This document shows, one piece after another, positions 24,364-35,148 of a DNA stretch of 64,000 nt. This DNA comes from Fagopyrum homotropicum. Taxonomy: Eukaryota; Streptophyta; Magnoliopsida; Caryophyllales; Polygonaceae. The notes under the pieces are model-generated. The model did not search any database. It saw nothing but the letters and a program-made list of their open reading frames with translations, and was not told where the DNA came from. Position 1 is the first letter of the stretch. Each line of letters starts with the position of its first letter. The stretch is from NCBI GenBank assembly GCA_033239125.1, contig BSWB01000003.1:109574320-109638319 (forward strand). The letters run 5' to 3'. Made by a program: the position numbers and the translations under genes.

Positions 24364-24777
24364 CGTTCAATGACGGATGGTTTCAAATTTGGGCATAAGG
24401 GTTTCCAGCAACATACAAATACAAATCACTGCACAATCCTTGCACCTAAGAGCTGCATACCAAAAAACGTCAAAATCCTAATCAACCATATAAGGGTTTG
24501 TCATTGTCGATCAATACCCGATGAATCTCATCATATATTGTCCTTTGAATTGAATCATCATATACTATTCTTTGAATTGAATTGCTCAGAACCTGTAGTT
24601 ATAGAAACAAAACTCAAAACGTCTAATTATAAAAATAAAACAAAAAAATAAATAAGCTTATTTAGATGAATCAAAGAATTGAAGGCGATGTATACTCATA
24701 AATATGTAGAGAACATTAATCGGTTCGTTTTTGGAGATGAAGACGATGATAGTTGGAGTGTAGATCATTGACCCAAA

Positions 24778-24779
<2 letters not shown>
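24364..24779. other. No gene recognised
   Basis: The plus-strand frame at 24370-24651 includes a short internal duplication ('aatcatcatatattgtcctttgaattgaa' type phrases near 24527 and 24550) and matches nothing I know. Treated as non-coding. Confidence 0.3.

Positions 24780-24862
<83 letters not shown>
24780..24862. repeat. (TA)n microsatellite
   Basis: About 41 TA units, the longest pure tract in the window, directly left of a family A TIR element. Confidence 0.95.
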
Positions 24863-24864
<2 letters not shown>

Positions 24865-25415
24865 TTCTGGTTCAAGTGAGGAGAACCCTTGTGTATAGGA
24901 ATTATGAGAGCTGTGGTGATGCCACGTGGCACCACCATAAAATGAACAGTTAGTAATAAAAATATGAACACTTCTTATAACAAAAAACTGAACAATCATT
25001 AATAAAATTATGAACACTTACTTTGAAAAATATGAACACTTACTCTGAAAATTATGAACACACACTTGTAAAATAATGAACATCATATTTTTTTACACGA
25101 TTTGAAATAAAAAAGAAAATTTTTACAAAAATACAAAAATGAACATTTAGTGTTGGGAAAAAATGAACAGTTATTAATAAATGTGAACACTTACTACAAA
25201 ACCATGATCACTTACTTTAAAAATCATGAACACTTACTTTAAAATTCATGAACACCATATTTGTAGGAATAATGAACACATACTTGTAAAAATATGAACA
25301 ACGTTTTTTTTACAACCATGAACACATTTTGTGGTGGTGACACGTGGCATGCCACGTGTCAACATACTAGCTCTCCTCATTCCTATCCACAAGGGTGCTC
25401 ATCACCGGAACAAGC
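24863..25415. mobile_element. TIR element (MITE-like), family A copy 2
   Basis: The left end contains 'ggttcaagtgaggag' and 'aacccttgtgtataggaatta'. The reverse complement of the right end contains 'ttccggtgatgagcaccc' and 'ttgtggataggaatgagg'. The interior is a run of variants of 'tatgaacacttac'. It is related to 11123-12345 but about half as long. The left flank is a (TA)n tract; the right flank is not. Confidence 0.65.
25339..25360. promoter_or_regulatory. 22-bp perfect palindrome with two G-boxes
   Basis: gacacgtggca and its exact reverse complement are joined head to head. Each arm contains CACGTG, the G-box core recognised by plant bZIP and bHLH factors. A diverged version lies at the same place in the other family A copy (12265-12290). 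Regulatory function is inference. Confidence 0.5.
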
Positions 25416-25516
25416 AATATAAAAAATATTGAGTAAATTAGGGGGGAAAATCAAACAAAAAGATTCTGACTTGATTTGATTTTTAGTTATTCTACCTGAT
25501 AAGAAGCGTGTTTAAG
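25416..25516. other. Spacer between MITE and LINE insertion
   Basis: No features seen apart from the start of the LINE target site. Confidence 0.4.
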
Positions 25517-25534
25517 AAGATTTTAAAGATCTTC
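25517..25534. repeat. Target-site duplication, left copy (LINE)
   Basis: aagattttaaagatcttc is repeated at 26295-26312, immediately after the poly(A) tail. Confidence 0.85.
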
Positions 25535-26294
25535 TTAAACACAATCCTAGCCAATCCGGACGGCTCCTTTGCTCGGAAGAGGATTTACGATCACCTCAGA
25601 CCCCCCGTCCTTACTACTCACCCCACCCCTTTCAAAGCAATTTGGTTACCCTCTAATTCCCCCAAAGCCTCCTTCATCGCCTGGCTCGCTAGCCTTAATC
25701 GTCTTCCCACCCTTGCTAAGATCCAGGAATGGAATCTCACAAATGATACCACCTGTAAGCTTTGCAATGCTGGGCCTGAAGAGGCAACCACCTTTGGAAC
25801 ATCTGCAGCTACAGTACCCTGGTCTTGGACATCGTCTCTCGATGGTTGAACATCCCCTACCCTGCCCCCTTCCTTGATGACGTTTGGGGTTGGATGGCCT
25901 CCTGGTCCAGGAAAAAGCCTCACCCTTTGGACTGCGCTAGAATCGCTGCAATTGTCACCTATATCTACCACATTTGGACTGCTAGGAACAAATTCCTCTA
26001 CTGCCAAACCTTCACACCGCCAACTAATTGCGCCTGGATGATCATCAAGAGCGTCAAAACTCATTTCACCCAAAATTGGAGGGATAGATCGGCCCTCACT
26101 CGCGACATGGCATCCACCCTCAACATCGCCCTCCAATTCAACTAACCCTCTGCGTCTACTTGATCCTTGCCCCCCATTCTTGCCACTGTGTTGTCTTGTT
26201 GCTGCTTTGCATTTGTGTTTTGTGTGTAAATTCACTTTCCCGAATGTAACTTTCCCCTCTCCAATCTAATACAATTACCATTTCAAAAAAAAAA
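25535..26294 (+). pseudogene. 5'-truncated LINE copy: reverse-transcriptase zinc-binding domain
   Basis: The reading begins in the linker before zf-RVT: IYDHLRP, FKAIWLPSNSPKASFIAWLA, NRLPTLAKIQEWN and CKLCNAGPEEAT, typical of the zinc-binding domain at the C terminus of plant LINE ORF2. A frameshift near 25790-25820 moves the reading to the frame with FLDDVWGWM, YIYHIWTARNKFLY and a stop at about 26143. A 3' untranslated tail and an A-run (26285-26296) follow. With the 18-bp target duplication this is a classic 5'-truncated, target-primed insertion of about 760 bp. Confidence 0.88.
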
Positions 26295-26312
26295 AAGATT
26301 TTAAAGATCTTC
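26295..26312. repeat. Target-site duplication, right copy (LINE)
   Basis: Second copy of the 18-bp word at 25517-25534. The first two A's could also be poly(A). Confidence 0.85.
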
Positions 26313-27232
26313 CCAAAAATATTTAAAAAAATTATTATGTTTTCGTTATACAAAGCCACGTTGGATCGAAAGAATTATTGATATATTTTTTAGTTTTGAT
26401 CGGATTTTAAAAAAATATTTTGCGGTTAAATTACGGAATTTTTTGTTAACAAAAGTTTTGAGATCATGAGCCTTAAAAAAAATGAAGTTTACTGATTTGC
26501 TAACATGCAAATTAGCTATAAAACTTTTTTTAAATACAACGTAGGTAATCAGATAAATGGTTAACAAATAATGATTAATATCAATGGTTTCGTTAATGAA
26601 TAAAATTAATCCAATTTAGAAATAAATCATGTAAATTATAATTATAAAAAATGGATGCTGAAGGGAACAAATCACGTAAACAAAATCTATACAATTTTTT
26701 TTTTATTTGGATGATGAAAACAAATACAAGGAACTATAATTTTGTTAGTACCGATGAAAATAAACCTTATTTAAAATATGTAGGCTGAAGAAGAAAAAAA
26801 AATCATTCAAAAAATATATCTAACAAAATCCTCACAACAAAAATCTTTTTAACGTAAAATCTTTCAAAAAGAAAAGATAATTTAAAAAAATCGTTCTATT
26901 TTATTGATAAAAATCTTTCTTGATCAAGTTAGTTTTAAAAAATTTATATAGGTTTTTCAAAAAAATGGTTTTGTGGCTTTTAACGAGAGAGCTAGATTTC
27001 AAAATAGTGAAACCGTATAACGTCACATCAGTAGGTATAACTCTACTTTAGTATATAGATATTGATTGATTGATTGATTGATTGATGATTTAGTAATGTA
27101 TCACATCTATTTTCGAAATTATTTAAAATCTATTTTAAAGTTTTATTATTAAGTTTATGAAATTTCACAAAATTTCAAATGGAATTGTTTTCCCGGTTTT
27201 ATCTCATCGTTTCATTTAAAGTCAATTTATTA
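26313..27232. other. AT-rich DNA with Helitron 5' end; no gene
   Basis: No coding signal. The minus-strand Helitron-type 5' terminus is at 27059. It is followed on the plus strand by a short tetranucleotide run, (attg)n with 'gattgattgattgattg', at about 27060-27084. Confidence 0.4.
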
Positions 27233-27598
27233 GGTTGTGTTTGGTTGAGGATTAAAAGAGGTTAATTTAGATTAAAATTTAGGAGATTAATTTATGTAAA
27301 CGTTTGGATGAAGATGAAGATTATCAACTAGATTATATGAGGCGTTAATTGGGATTAAAAATAGCCAAAAAATAACCTCATATTATTACCAAGGTTAAAG
27401 GAGATTAATTTCCAACCATCAATTATAATTCACTCAAATTTGTTAATCTATATCAACTAAACCCATTAAAAAATCTTCAACCAAACAACATGATGTAGAT
27501 TATTTTACATCAAATAATCCTTGATAAAAATTTAAACCCGTTTAAATTCCATCTAGATTAATCTTTAAAATAACCTCCATCTCCTAACGAACACACCC
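27233..27598. mobile_element. Tourist-like MITE (PIF/Harbinger type)
   Basis: 366 bp with terminal inverted repeats: left ggttgtgtttggttgagga, right (reverse complement) gggtgtgttcgttaggaga. It is flanked by TTA on both sides (27230-27232 and 27599-27601), the 3-bp target duplication of PIF/Harbinger elements. AT-rich interior, no coding capacity. Confidence 0.8.
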
Positions 27599-27601
27599 TT
27601 A

Positions 27602-28160
27602 GTTATTCTATCAAATCTCAACAAATTAAATTTTCAATTATATTATTTAAAACTAACATACAGTGGTTTACTCTATATATTGACCTTGGACGTTGACGAT
27701 GACCCTAACCCTTCGAGCTCTTGCAAGATATTTCACACCGGCGACTTTCTTAACTTCTAGGGGTTATTCGCTCCCATCAGGATATCCCGTCCCCGTTTAA
27801 TTTTTCTCATTTTAAGGTTTAATGGGGTTTTCCCGCAAAATTCCCCGTTTTTGTCGGATATTCGTTGTCATCGGGGAATTCCCCGTACCCATATTTGTCA
27901 CGACTCATGACTATCCCGTCACCATATTTTTCCGCAAATGTACATCGTAAATGAGTTAGATTTTTCATAATTAAGTTGCTCAAATGTAATAAGCTGGACA
28001 TATAAAATTTGCACCATGTGCAGACATACTGTCAGCTACTCAACAACCTCAACTGGCTCAGGTAACTTGCATTGCAAAATGTACATCGTAAATTGGGTTA
28101 GCTTTTTTCATAATTTGATTGTGAAAGATGGACATATTGTCAGCTACTTAGCTGACTCAT
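27602..28160. repeat. Host of element 1, with an internal duplication
   Basis: No gene. Two related units, about 27935-28040 and 28076-28155, share 'atgtacatcgtaaat', 'gttag', 'tttttcataatt', 'ggacatat' and 'tgtcagctact'. This suggests a diverged tandem duplication of about 140 bp. A stretch at 27770-27905 repeats 'tccccgt' and 'atcccgtc' words. The final ctcat (28156-28160) is element 1's target duplication. Confidence 0.5.
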
Positions 28161-28458
28161 TGTTAGCATGAAATATTGTGATATTTTAGGCACGTTTTTT
28201 AGATGTTTTTCATCCATTATAGTGTTCGTTGATAAAGCATTGAAGCAATTGTTAGCTAGTTTATCTATATTGTCGATATAGAGGTCTACATAAGCTATGT
28301 GTTGATTGTAGGGGAATAAGAGCTAAAATTGAACGAATTAAGAGAGGATGAAGATGAATTGAGCACATCCAAGGATTTAGGACACCACAAAGAAGCCAAG
28401 GAAGATGCTAGGATGAGGAATGACACGAAACAAAGGAAGCTATGAGCAATCTATGTTT

Positions 28459-28625
28459 CCACGCTCTAAAATACGGCCGTAATGAAGTCCACGCTCTAAA
28501 CCACGGCCGTGGAATTTGGCAACATGAACGTGGAGCATTCCAGAGAGTTACACGGTATAAAGTACGGTCGTGGAAGTTGTGAAGAACCGTAATCCACTTC
28601 CACGCTCTAAACCACGGCCATGGAA
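28459..28625. repeat. Cluster of CGGCCG-type palindromic motifs in element 1 LTR
   Basis: Within 170 bp: ccacgctctaaaatacggccgta, ccacgctctaaaccacggcc (continuing gtgg), a 'tacggtcgtgg' variant and a further ccacgctctaaaccacggcc copy ending atgg. The motif is complete in some copies and one base off in others. Confidence 0.75.
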
Positions 28626-28718
28626 CTCCATGAAACCGTGATTTAGGCAATCTTTTGACGAATAAAATATAGACACATTGTCTACGCACATGGGCCGGAC
28701 GGTTATTCTATCTTTCCT

Positions 28719-28726
28719 TATAAAAA
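28719..28726 (+). promoter_or_regulatory. TATA box of element 1 5' LTR
   Basis: tataaaaa in a 'ccttataaaaagactg' context. The same position in the 3' LTR is 56028-56035. Transcription would start about 30 bp downstream. Confidence 0.6.
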
Positions 28727-29833
28727 GACTGAAGGAGGGAGAATTCGGCACCTTCGCTTACGCTCGCTTGCACGTGCCTAGGGTTTCATTGGACGTGCGG
28801 AGGATTGCAATTTTGCAACGGAGATTCACGAAGGCTTGAAGATTTGGAAGTTGCGCTTTTGTTCCTAGGTTTGATTAGAAGACGGATTGACATCCCGCTC
28901 TTCGTTCTTATCAAGGATTGTGATTGGTTTGTGTTATTCCAAATCTGATATACATTATACCTTTGTTTGTGGATTTGAGATTGATTTGAAGTTTATTGAA
29001 GGTTTTTGAAGGTTTTCATCTTTCATTCTTCTTAATCTTGAATTTGATATCATAATGAATGTTGTTGGCTAAAACCCTTTAGCAATTCTAAGGTGAAGGG
29101 TTGATAGTTGTGGCTTAGATGATGATAGATCGATCATAAATTGATTGGACCCTGAGAGTTAGAGAGATTCGCCGACGAACCAAAATCACGGCTTGTTCTT
29201 GAGATTCCACGGCCGTGGAACTCAAGATCCACCCGTAATTTACATCAGTTTACGAACTTTGCTTTTACTTTGATCCAAGGTTAAAGATTAGCTTTAATCT
29301 AGTCTTGACTTGTCTTTTCTAGGTAGTAGTGAAGCCTCAACAACCTCTACTTCGATTTCGAGTGTCACAACCTTAATCGGTTTAGTTAGTCTTGATCCTT
29401 GGGTTACAAGTTTGGGTATTTGAGATTAATTCTTGCTTTTAGATCATTTCTATACTGAAGCCTCAACAACCTTTATAGAGAGTGTCTTTAAGTGAGTCAT
29501 ATAGGGTTTTGGAACTTCATCGTACATTACCTTACATTCGTATACCTTTGCAAACCTCAACTCTGTCCTTAGTTCTTTAGTATATCTTGAATCGATTGCC
29601 ACAATTAGATACCTGAATCTTTAGGGTTGCTGTTTTCCCAATATATTTGCAAAGCTCATACATTTACTTGCTTGACGATTCATAACTGGATTTAACCCCC
29701 AAATCCCTGTGTTCGATACTCTGGAATTCTTGCTTAACTACGTCGATCCGTACACTGCGGGTTCGCTTGTTTGATTTCTAGTTTTATAAATTTAAGACTT
29801 ATTTGCACGCACGCTAAGTTGCGAACAAGTTTT

Positions 29834-29851
29834 TGGCGCCGTTGCCGGGGA
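29834..29851 (+). other. Primer-binding site (Asp tRNA type)
   Basis: TGGCGCCGTTGCCGGGGA lies six bases after the 5' LTR. This is the Asp-tRNA-complementary PBS typical of Athila/Tat lineages. Confidence 0.85.
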
Positions 29852-29953
29852 TTTGGTTTAGGCCGAATTCGGTTATCGGTTGTCAAGCTTGGGAGCTTTG
29901 CTCTTGTTATTTGATATCTCTTGTGAGTGATATTTGCAGGTTATTTTAGGTTT

Positions 29954-32440
29954 ATGCGCAGGTCTAGGAACAACACGGACCTCTTACCTCTTGATCAAGA
30001 ACTTGAGAAGACTTTGAGGAAGAAGCTCAAAGAAAGAAAGATGGCTAAAGAAAGAGAACGAGATTACCAAACGGAGTTAGCGGAATCCGAAGCTCAACTT
30101 AGATGGAGCGAGAGGACTCACAAGGAGGAATCAGACCGTCCTCAATCGAAAGTTAATGATCTAACGGATATGATATTTCAAATAAGGCTGGAATTGAGCG
30201 ATCTTAAGAAGAAGAAGAGCAGGAAACCGTCAAGATCGGTTAGAACCCATTCATCCGACGAGGATAGCGACTCTTCCATGCCACCACTAGAGGACATTGA
30301 TCCGACGATCAATGTGAACCCATTTGTTCCACGGACAGCCGCCAATCGTCGTGTTCCAGCTGGGGATGCGAGAGCTGCTCGTGTAGATGAAGAGCCAAGA
30401 ACTCTTGGCCAAAGGATGGATCCAATTCAGCAACCACGCTGTTTAGGTGTGAACTTTGATGCTGATGATATGCAAGGGTTTAGCTTCAACCCACAAGTTA
30501 TTACCATCGTTCGCCAAAATCAGTTTGGAGGAACGAGTGCTGAATCTGCACATCAACATCTACAAAATTTCGAGATTATGATGGAGACAATGAAGCCAAA
30601 GAATGCAACCACTAACAACTACAAGATCAAGCCATTCTTCTTCTCTTTGAAAGGGAAAGCTTTATCTTGGTATCAAGCTCTTCCAAATGGGAGACTTAAC
30701 ACATGGGAGGATCTTTCCGCGGAATTCCTCACCAAATTCTTCCCGCAATCCAAGACGGCGGAGTTGAGAGGTAAGATTAATGCGTTTTGTATGAGATCTA
30801 ACGAAAGTTTGTTTCAATCTTGGGAAAGATTTCAGGACTTACTATTGGATTGCCCACATCATGGCATTTCCAAACTGGGTTTATTGGAGATATACTATAA
30901 GAGGCTGGACGTGGAAACACAATTCAAGCTCCAATCCCTTTCATGTGGTACATTCATGGACATGAGGGAAGATGACGCTTGAGACTTCATTGAGAAGCAA
31001 GCCCGAGTCATAGAAAAGTATTCTCACCGAAAAGTAGAAGCAAATCAAGTGGAGCAAGGAGCAAAGTTGTCACAAGCTGCTCAAACTCAAATCTTTTCTC
31101 TCAATACCGAGATTAAAGAGTTGAAGGAAGCTATCAAAACCAACTTTCCAAAGCAAAAAGGGCAAGATGTGGGTTATTTGGGAAACAACAATAACCACAA
31201 TGGGAATGAGAATACAAACCGCAACAACCGGAACAACAACCGGAACAATTGGAACAACAACAACAACCGGAATAACGGCTGGAACAACAATAGGGGTTCA
31301 AACAACAACAATTGGCGGTCCAACCAACAACACAATTCCGGTAATTCTTATCCCAATTCAGGAAATTCACTAACTCCACCTTCTTCTTCTTCCATTCCTT
31401 TGAAAAGCCAGGAACAAGCATCCAATAGTGGAAGCACTTCGGGGAAAGAGAAATCCGACCCCATGTTGGAAACAATTTTAGGAAAGCTTCAAGGATTAGA
31501 GACTCGCATCATTAAGGTCGATGATCACATTACTAAGGTGGATAAAGCCCAAAAGGTTTTAGAAAACCAAATGTTTAATCAAGCTGAGGAAGTTCCTAGG
31601 AATCAAGGAAAACTTCCAGGAAAGACGGAGGACAACCCAAAGGGAAGGGTGATGGCAATCACAACTAGGAGCGGAGCAACAACCACCGACCCGCAGCCTA
31701 AGTTTGTAGAAGTTCCCATTGAGAAGGAGAAAGAGAAGGGGAAGGAGAAGGAAGATGTCTACGTTCCTCCTCCAACTTTCAAACCTCCCCTACCCTTCCC
31801 GCAATCTAGTGCAAGAGCGCGTCTAGACAAGCAATTCGGTAAGTTTATTGAACTCATGAGCCAACTGCATATTAATATACCTTTCATTGATGCATTTGTA
31901 GGTATACCAGCTTATGGAAAGTTCCTAAAGGAGATCCTCTCTAACAAAAGAAAATTAGAAGATTTTGGAGAGGTTAAGATGAGTTCGGATTCATCGGATC
32001 TCATCAAGACAATGAAGGAGAAGATGCCCCCAAAGCTAAAGGATCCGGGGTCATTTTGTATTCCCATAGGAGTGGGAGATGTCACATATGATGCATTATG
32101 TGATTTAGGAGCAAGCGTGAGTATCATTCCGCTTGCCTTATGCAGGAAGATCGCTTTAGGCGAACCTAAACCGGTGAAGATGACGTTGTACATGGCGGAT
32201 CGATCCATAACTCGTCCCGTCGGTATAGTTGAAGACGTCCTGGTCAAGCTTGGTAAGTTCTATGTTCCTATAGATTTTGTTGTGCTTGACATTCCTGCAG
32301 ATAGTCCGGTCCCGATCATACTCGGAAGACCGTTTCTTGCAACATCCGGTTGCATAGTTGATTGCAAGAATGCTAGACTCGCCTTCGACATAGGAGAAGA
32401 AAAGGCAGAGTTCGTTCTCTCCACTTTGGTGAAGGAATGA
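29954..32440 (+). pseudogene. gag-protease of element 1, one nonsense codon
   Basis: Start chosen at ATG 29954 (MRRSRNN), because the two related elements begin gag with the same MRRS/MRRT word after a TTTGCAGG or TGCGCAGG leader. Order: a charged coiled-coil-like N terminus; the gag core with RQNQFGG, ALSWYQALP, EFLTKFFPQSKTAELRGKINAF and LLLDCPHHG; an Asn-rich linker (about 31170-31360); then protease with CDLGASVSIIPLALC and IILGRPFLATSG (about 32095-32360). TGA at 30980-30982 replaces a Trp codon present in the relatives; the frame is otherwise continuous to 32440. The final stop lies exactly where element 3's LTR begins, so it is created by that insertion. It would form the capsid precursor and processing enzyme in the cytoplasm. 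Confidence 0.88.
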
Positions 32441-33328
32441 TAGCATGAATTATAGTCTATATTTTGGGGTTTGTTTGGACGTTTTATCTTCAATAATCTG
32501 CATGTTTGTATGTATAATATGTGATTATATTACCATTTCATCTACCTTTACGGGAATCGAGGTGTACACCTAGTTTTGTTGTAATCGTAGGTAAAATGGC
32601 ACGTTTTGCATCAAAAAGGAGCAAAAGGAGCTATGGAGTCATTGGAGCTACATTCAGGAACATAAGGAAACATACAGGAAGCATAACCATGGATTAGAGA
32701 TTTACTTTGGACCAGATTTGAGAGATTTCACATTCAGTTGTGACTCACCTCGGTTGACTACAAAGTCACCTCGACCGAGGTGATCCAGAGAAGTCGACTC
32801 GACCGAGGCGAACACTTGGGACGCGGCGAGAATATTTTATTCTTGGCTGAGATCTTTTATCTTTGGAAAGAGATCTTATATTTTTGGGCTTGGCTCCTGG
32901 AAGGAAGAAGATATGCTAGATCATATATTTTACCTATTTTTATGGGAAGAGATCTTTCTAAGATATCTTATCTTTGGAGAGTAATTTTCCTATAAAAAGG
33001 GCCGGATGTCCCACAAATCCGACACCCCGCATATCATGCTATATCACCGATCAAGGTTTATACACCGCAACAGCCATACTCCAGTTGGGAGATTTAAAGA
33101 ACCTTTTTGAAGGTTGAAGGAGGAAAGTCTATAGCTTTTATAGCTTTTGAAGGGTTTTTGTAAGATCATCTTAGATTCCCTTCTTGTTTGTTGTCTTGTT
33201 GGATTTCTATCCAAGGAACGCTTGTGTTTGATAATTGATTCAGTTATTGAAGCCTTTCTCTTAAGGTTTTCTTGTTCAATTATTCTCTTTCTTCCCATAT
33301 ACTTGATTAATACTATCATGATGATGAG
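32438..33328 (+). repeat. 5' LTR of element 3, left part
   Basis: 891 bp of LTR up to element 2's target site (atgag, 33324-33328). It contains CACCTCGACCGAGGTG at 32767-32782 and a second copy of the core at 32797-32808, just upstream of the TATA box. The rest of the LTR resumes at 44557. Confidence 0.85.
32991..32998 (+). promoter_or_regulatory. TATA box of element 3 LTR
   Basis: tataaaaa in the context ttttcctataaaaaggg. It lies about 190 bp downstream of two copies of the CGACCG palindrome. Confidence 0.6.
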
Positions 33329-35148
33329 TGTTACGCTAAGACCGTGATGCGCAAATGGGTTTTAAATTTATAACTCGAACTAAATCCTAACTACTTAGCG
33401 AAACCCGCAGTGTACGGGACGTTTGTAGAAGGGATAGTATTCCGAGGTCGAACACAAAGACTAAGGTGAAATTGATTCGAATTGTGATTGAGTTTAGTAA
33501 GGATCTAGGTTGAAAGAAAAGAAAGAAATAAAGAAAAGAAAATCTCAAATGTTTTTGGTTGGTTTTTGGTGATCAATCAAAGATCACAATCCATGCAAAG
33601 TAAACAATCAAACTAGACTAAGAATCAACACAAATAAACAAGCTAAACAAGATAATGATCAAGGAAAGAAAAGACGGATTCTAGGGGTTTGAAGTTCTGG
33701 TTATGGCATAGGACTCAAGTTATCTATTCATTCCTTTGATTAACTATGATATGTTGGGATTAAGTATTTCTAAATTGGGATTAATTACCGGGTAGGTCTC
33801 TTGTCCAACTAGTCCACTCCTAAGGTCTCATTACCGGGTAAGTCTCTAAGAACCTAAGGATAGGAATTCTACACAAACCGGATTGTTAATTAGGAGTCTA
33901 ACCTATCCTTACCGGGTAAGTCTTGGAAAGGAAAGTCCTAAACAACTATCCTAGCACACCTAATCCAATGGCGGCTTATTAGGCTCACCACTACCTAAGG
34001 TTTGTTATCTTTGGAATCTAAGAGCAAGGATTACCGGGTAAGTCTCACCTAACACTTAGTTACTACACTAGGTTACCCTAGGGTAGATTAAACTCAACAA
34101 ACACTTAGGATTTCAACATTCTATAGATCTAAGACAAGATCCTTCGAACCAGGGAAAATCACGGTTTGTTCCTAAACCACGGCCGTAGTCAGACAATAAC
34201 TACCCGTGATTCCTAACAGCAGCTACGTTCATACACACAAGTCATCCAAAGGTAAATCTAAGTCCGTCCTATCATAGCCCTAGCCATAACCATCCTTTCC
34301 TTACCCTAGAACCTCATCAATTTAGCCTACAACGTTCATAATAGAAATCGAAACAAACAAGCATGAAATCATAACATCCATTGCAAGATAATGAAGGAAA
34401 AGAGATGAACAAGTGAACTTAAAACAAAACCAAGCTGAAAATAGAATTAGAATAACTCACAATCCTTCCAAAAGAAGGTTCAATGATTCATACAACTCTT
34501 AGAAATAGAATCCGAAATTCTTCAATACAAAACTATCAAGTGTGGTGATGGTGTGTGTTCTTCTCCTCCTCTTCAATGGAGCTCTTCTTCTTCTCTTTGA
34601 CACTTTCCTTCCTAGAAAAACTTCTTGTTGAGAGAATATTTTTGTTAGAGAGTCATGGAAAATGGAGAGCTGCTCCAAGATGCCTCTCACAGCCCATGAA
34701 GGACCACTTTTATAACAAACTTGCATGAGGTGGCCATGAGAGTCGTGGCACAGCTGTCACAAGAATCTGGCAAAATCCACGGTTGATTCCACGGCCGTGG
34801 AGTGTCAGAGAACCGTGATTCTGTACAGAAACTTCACCTTGGATCATTAAGCTGTGGTTTGGTGCATGGCAAGTGTTGGCAAGGCTCCATGAGTCCTCCT
34901 TAGCCTTTAGCTTGTGTCCTAATGAGTCCGAGGGTGTGTCATCTAGATGAACGATCCTCAAACGTATCGTTTTGCTCCTAAATCTCCCGAAATACCTATA
35001 AAACACGCACAAGTCCGTGTAGACGTCTATCTCGGCAAAATACATGAATTGAGTGCAAAACGTCGTGAACTAGTGCTAAACCATGCATGAATGAGTGAGA
35101 AATCTATCTAAAAGATTACCTAAAACTAAGTCATAAATCGTGTTATCA
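33329..35148 (-). repeat. 3' LTR of element 2
   Basis: 1820 bp. It contains CCACGGCCGTGG at 34789-34800, a one-base variant at 34177-34188, and four copies of TTACCGGGTA-type words (33785, 33831, 33909 and 34031). A minus-strand TATA-like word lies at 34708-34714. A polypurine-type AAGTATGGGGTATT adjoins its outer edge at 35149 (minus strand). Confidence 0.93.

Larger units (their letters stand above)
20565..27059 (-). mobile_element. Possible composite Helitron (3' end at 20565, 5' end at 27059)
   Basis: 20565-20593 is a Helitron 3' end on the minus strand: 8-bp stem, then a spacer and CTAG, followed by T. At 27059 a Helitron-type 5' end reads TCTATATACTAAAGTAGAG on the minus strand, preceded by A. 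If they belong together the element is 6.5 kb and contains the nested Helitron at 21966-22710, MITEs and LINE fragments as later insertions. The pairing is inference; the two ends could belong to different elements. Confidence 0.4.
28161..29827 (+). repeat. 5' LTR of element 1
   Basis: 1667 bp. It carries the palindrome CCACGGCCGTGG at 28501-28512 and 29207-29218, and the related tacggccgta at 28480-28489. A recurring lead-in 'ccacgctctaaa' precedes several of these. It also holds two copies of 'gaagcctcaacaacct' (about 29331 and 29458). Confidence 0.92.

Noticed and set aside
28459..28625. CRISPR-like array formed by repeated ccacgctctaaa and CGGCCG words
   Set aside because: Spacing is irregular, repeats are short, there are no cas genes, and the setting is a plant LTR.
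29927..29953. Splicing into gag at the TTTGCAGG site before the ATG
   Set aside because: An acceptor-like word precedes gag in elements 1 and 3, but I see no matching donor evidence and element 5 has TGCGCAGG after the ATG; left as unproven.
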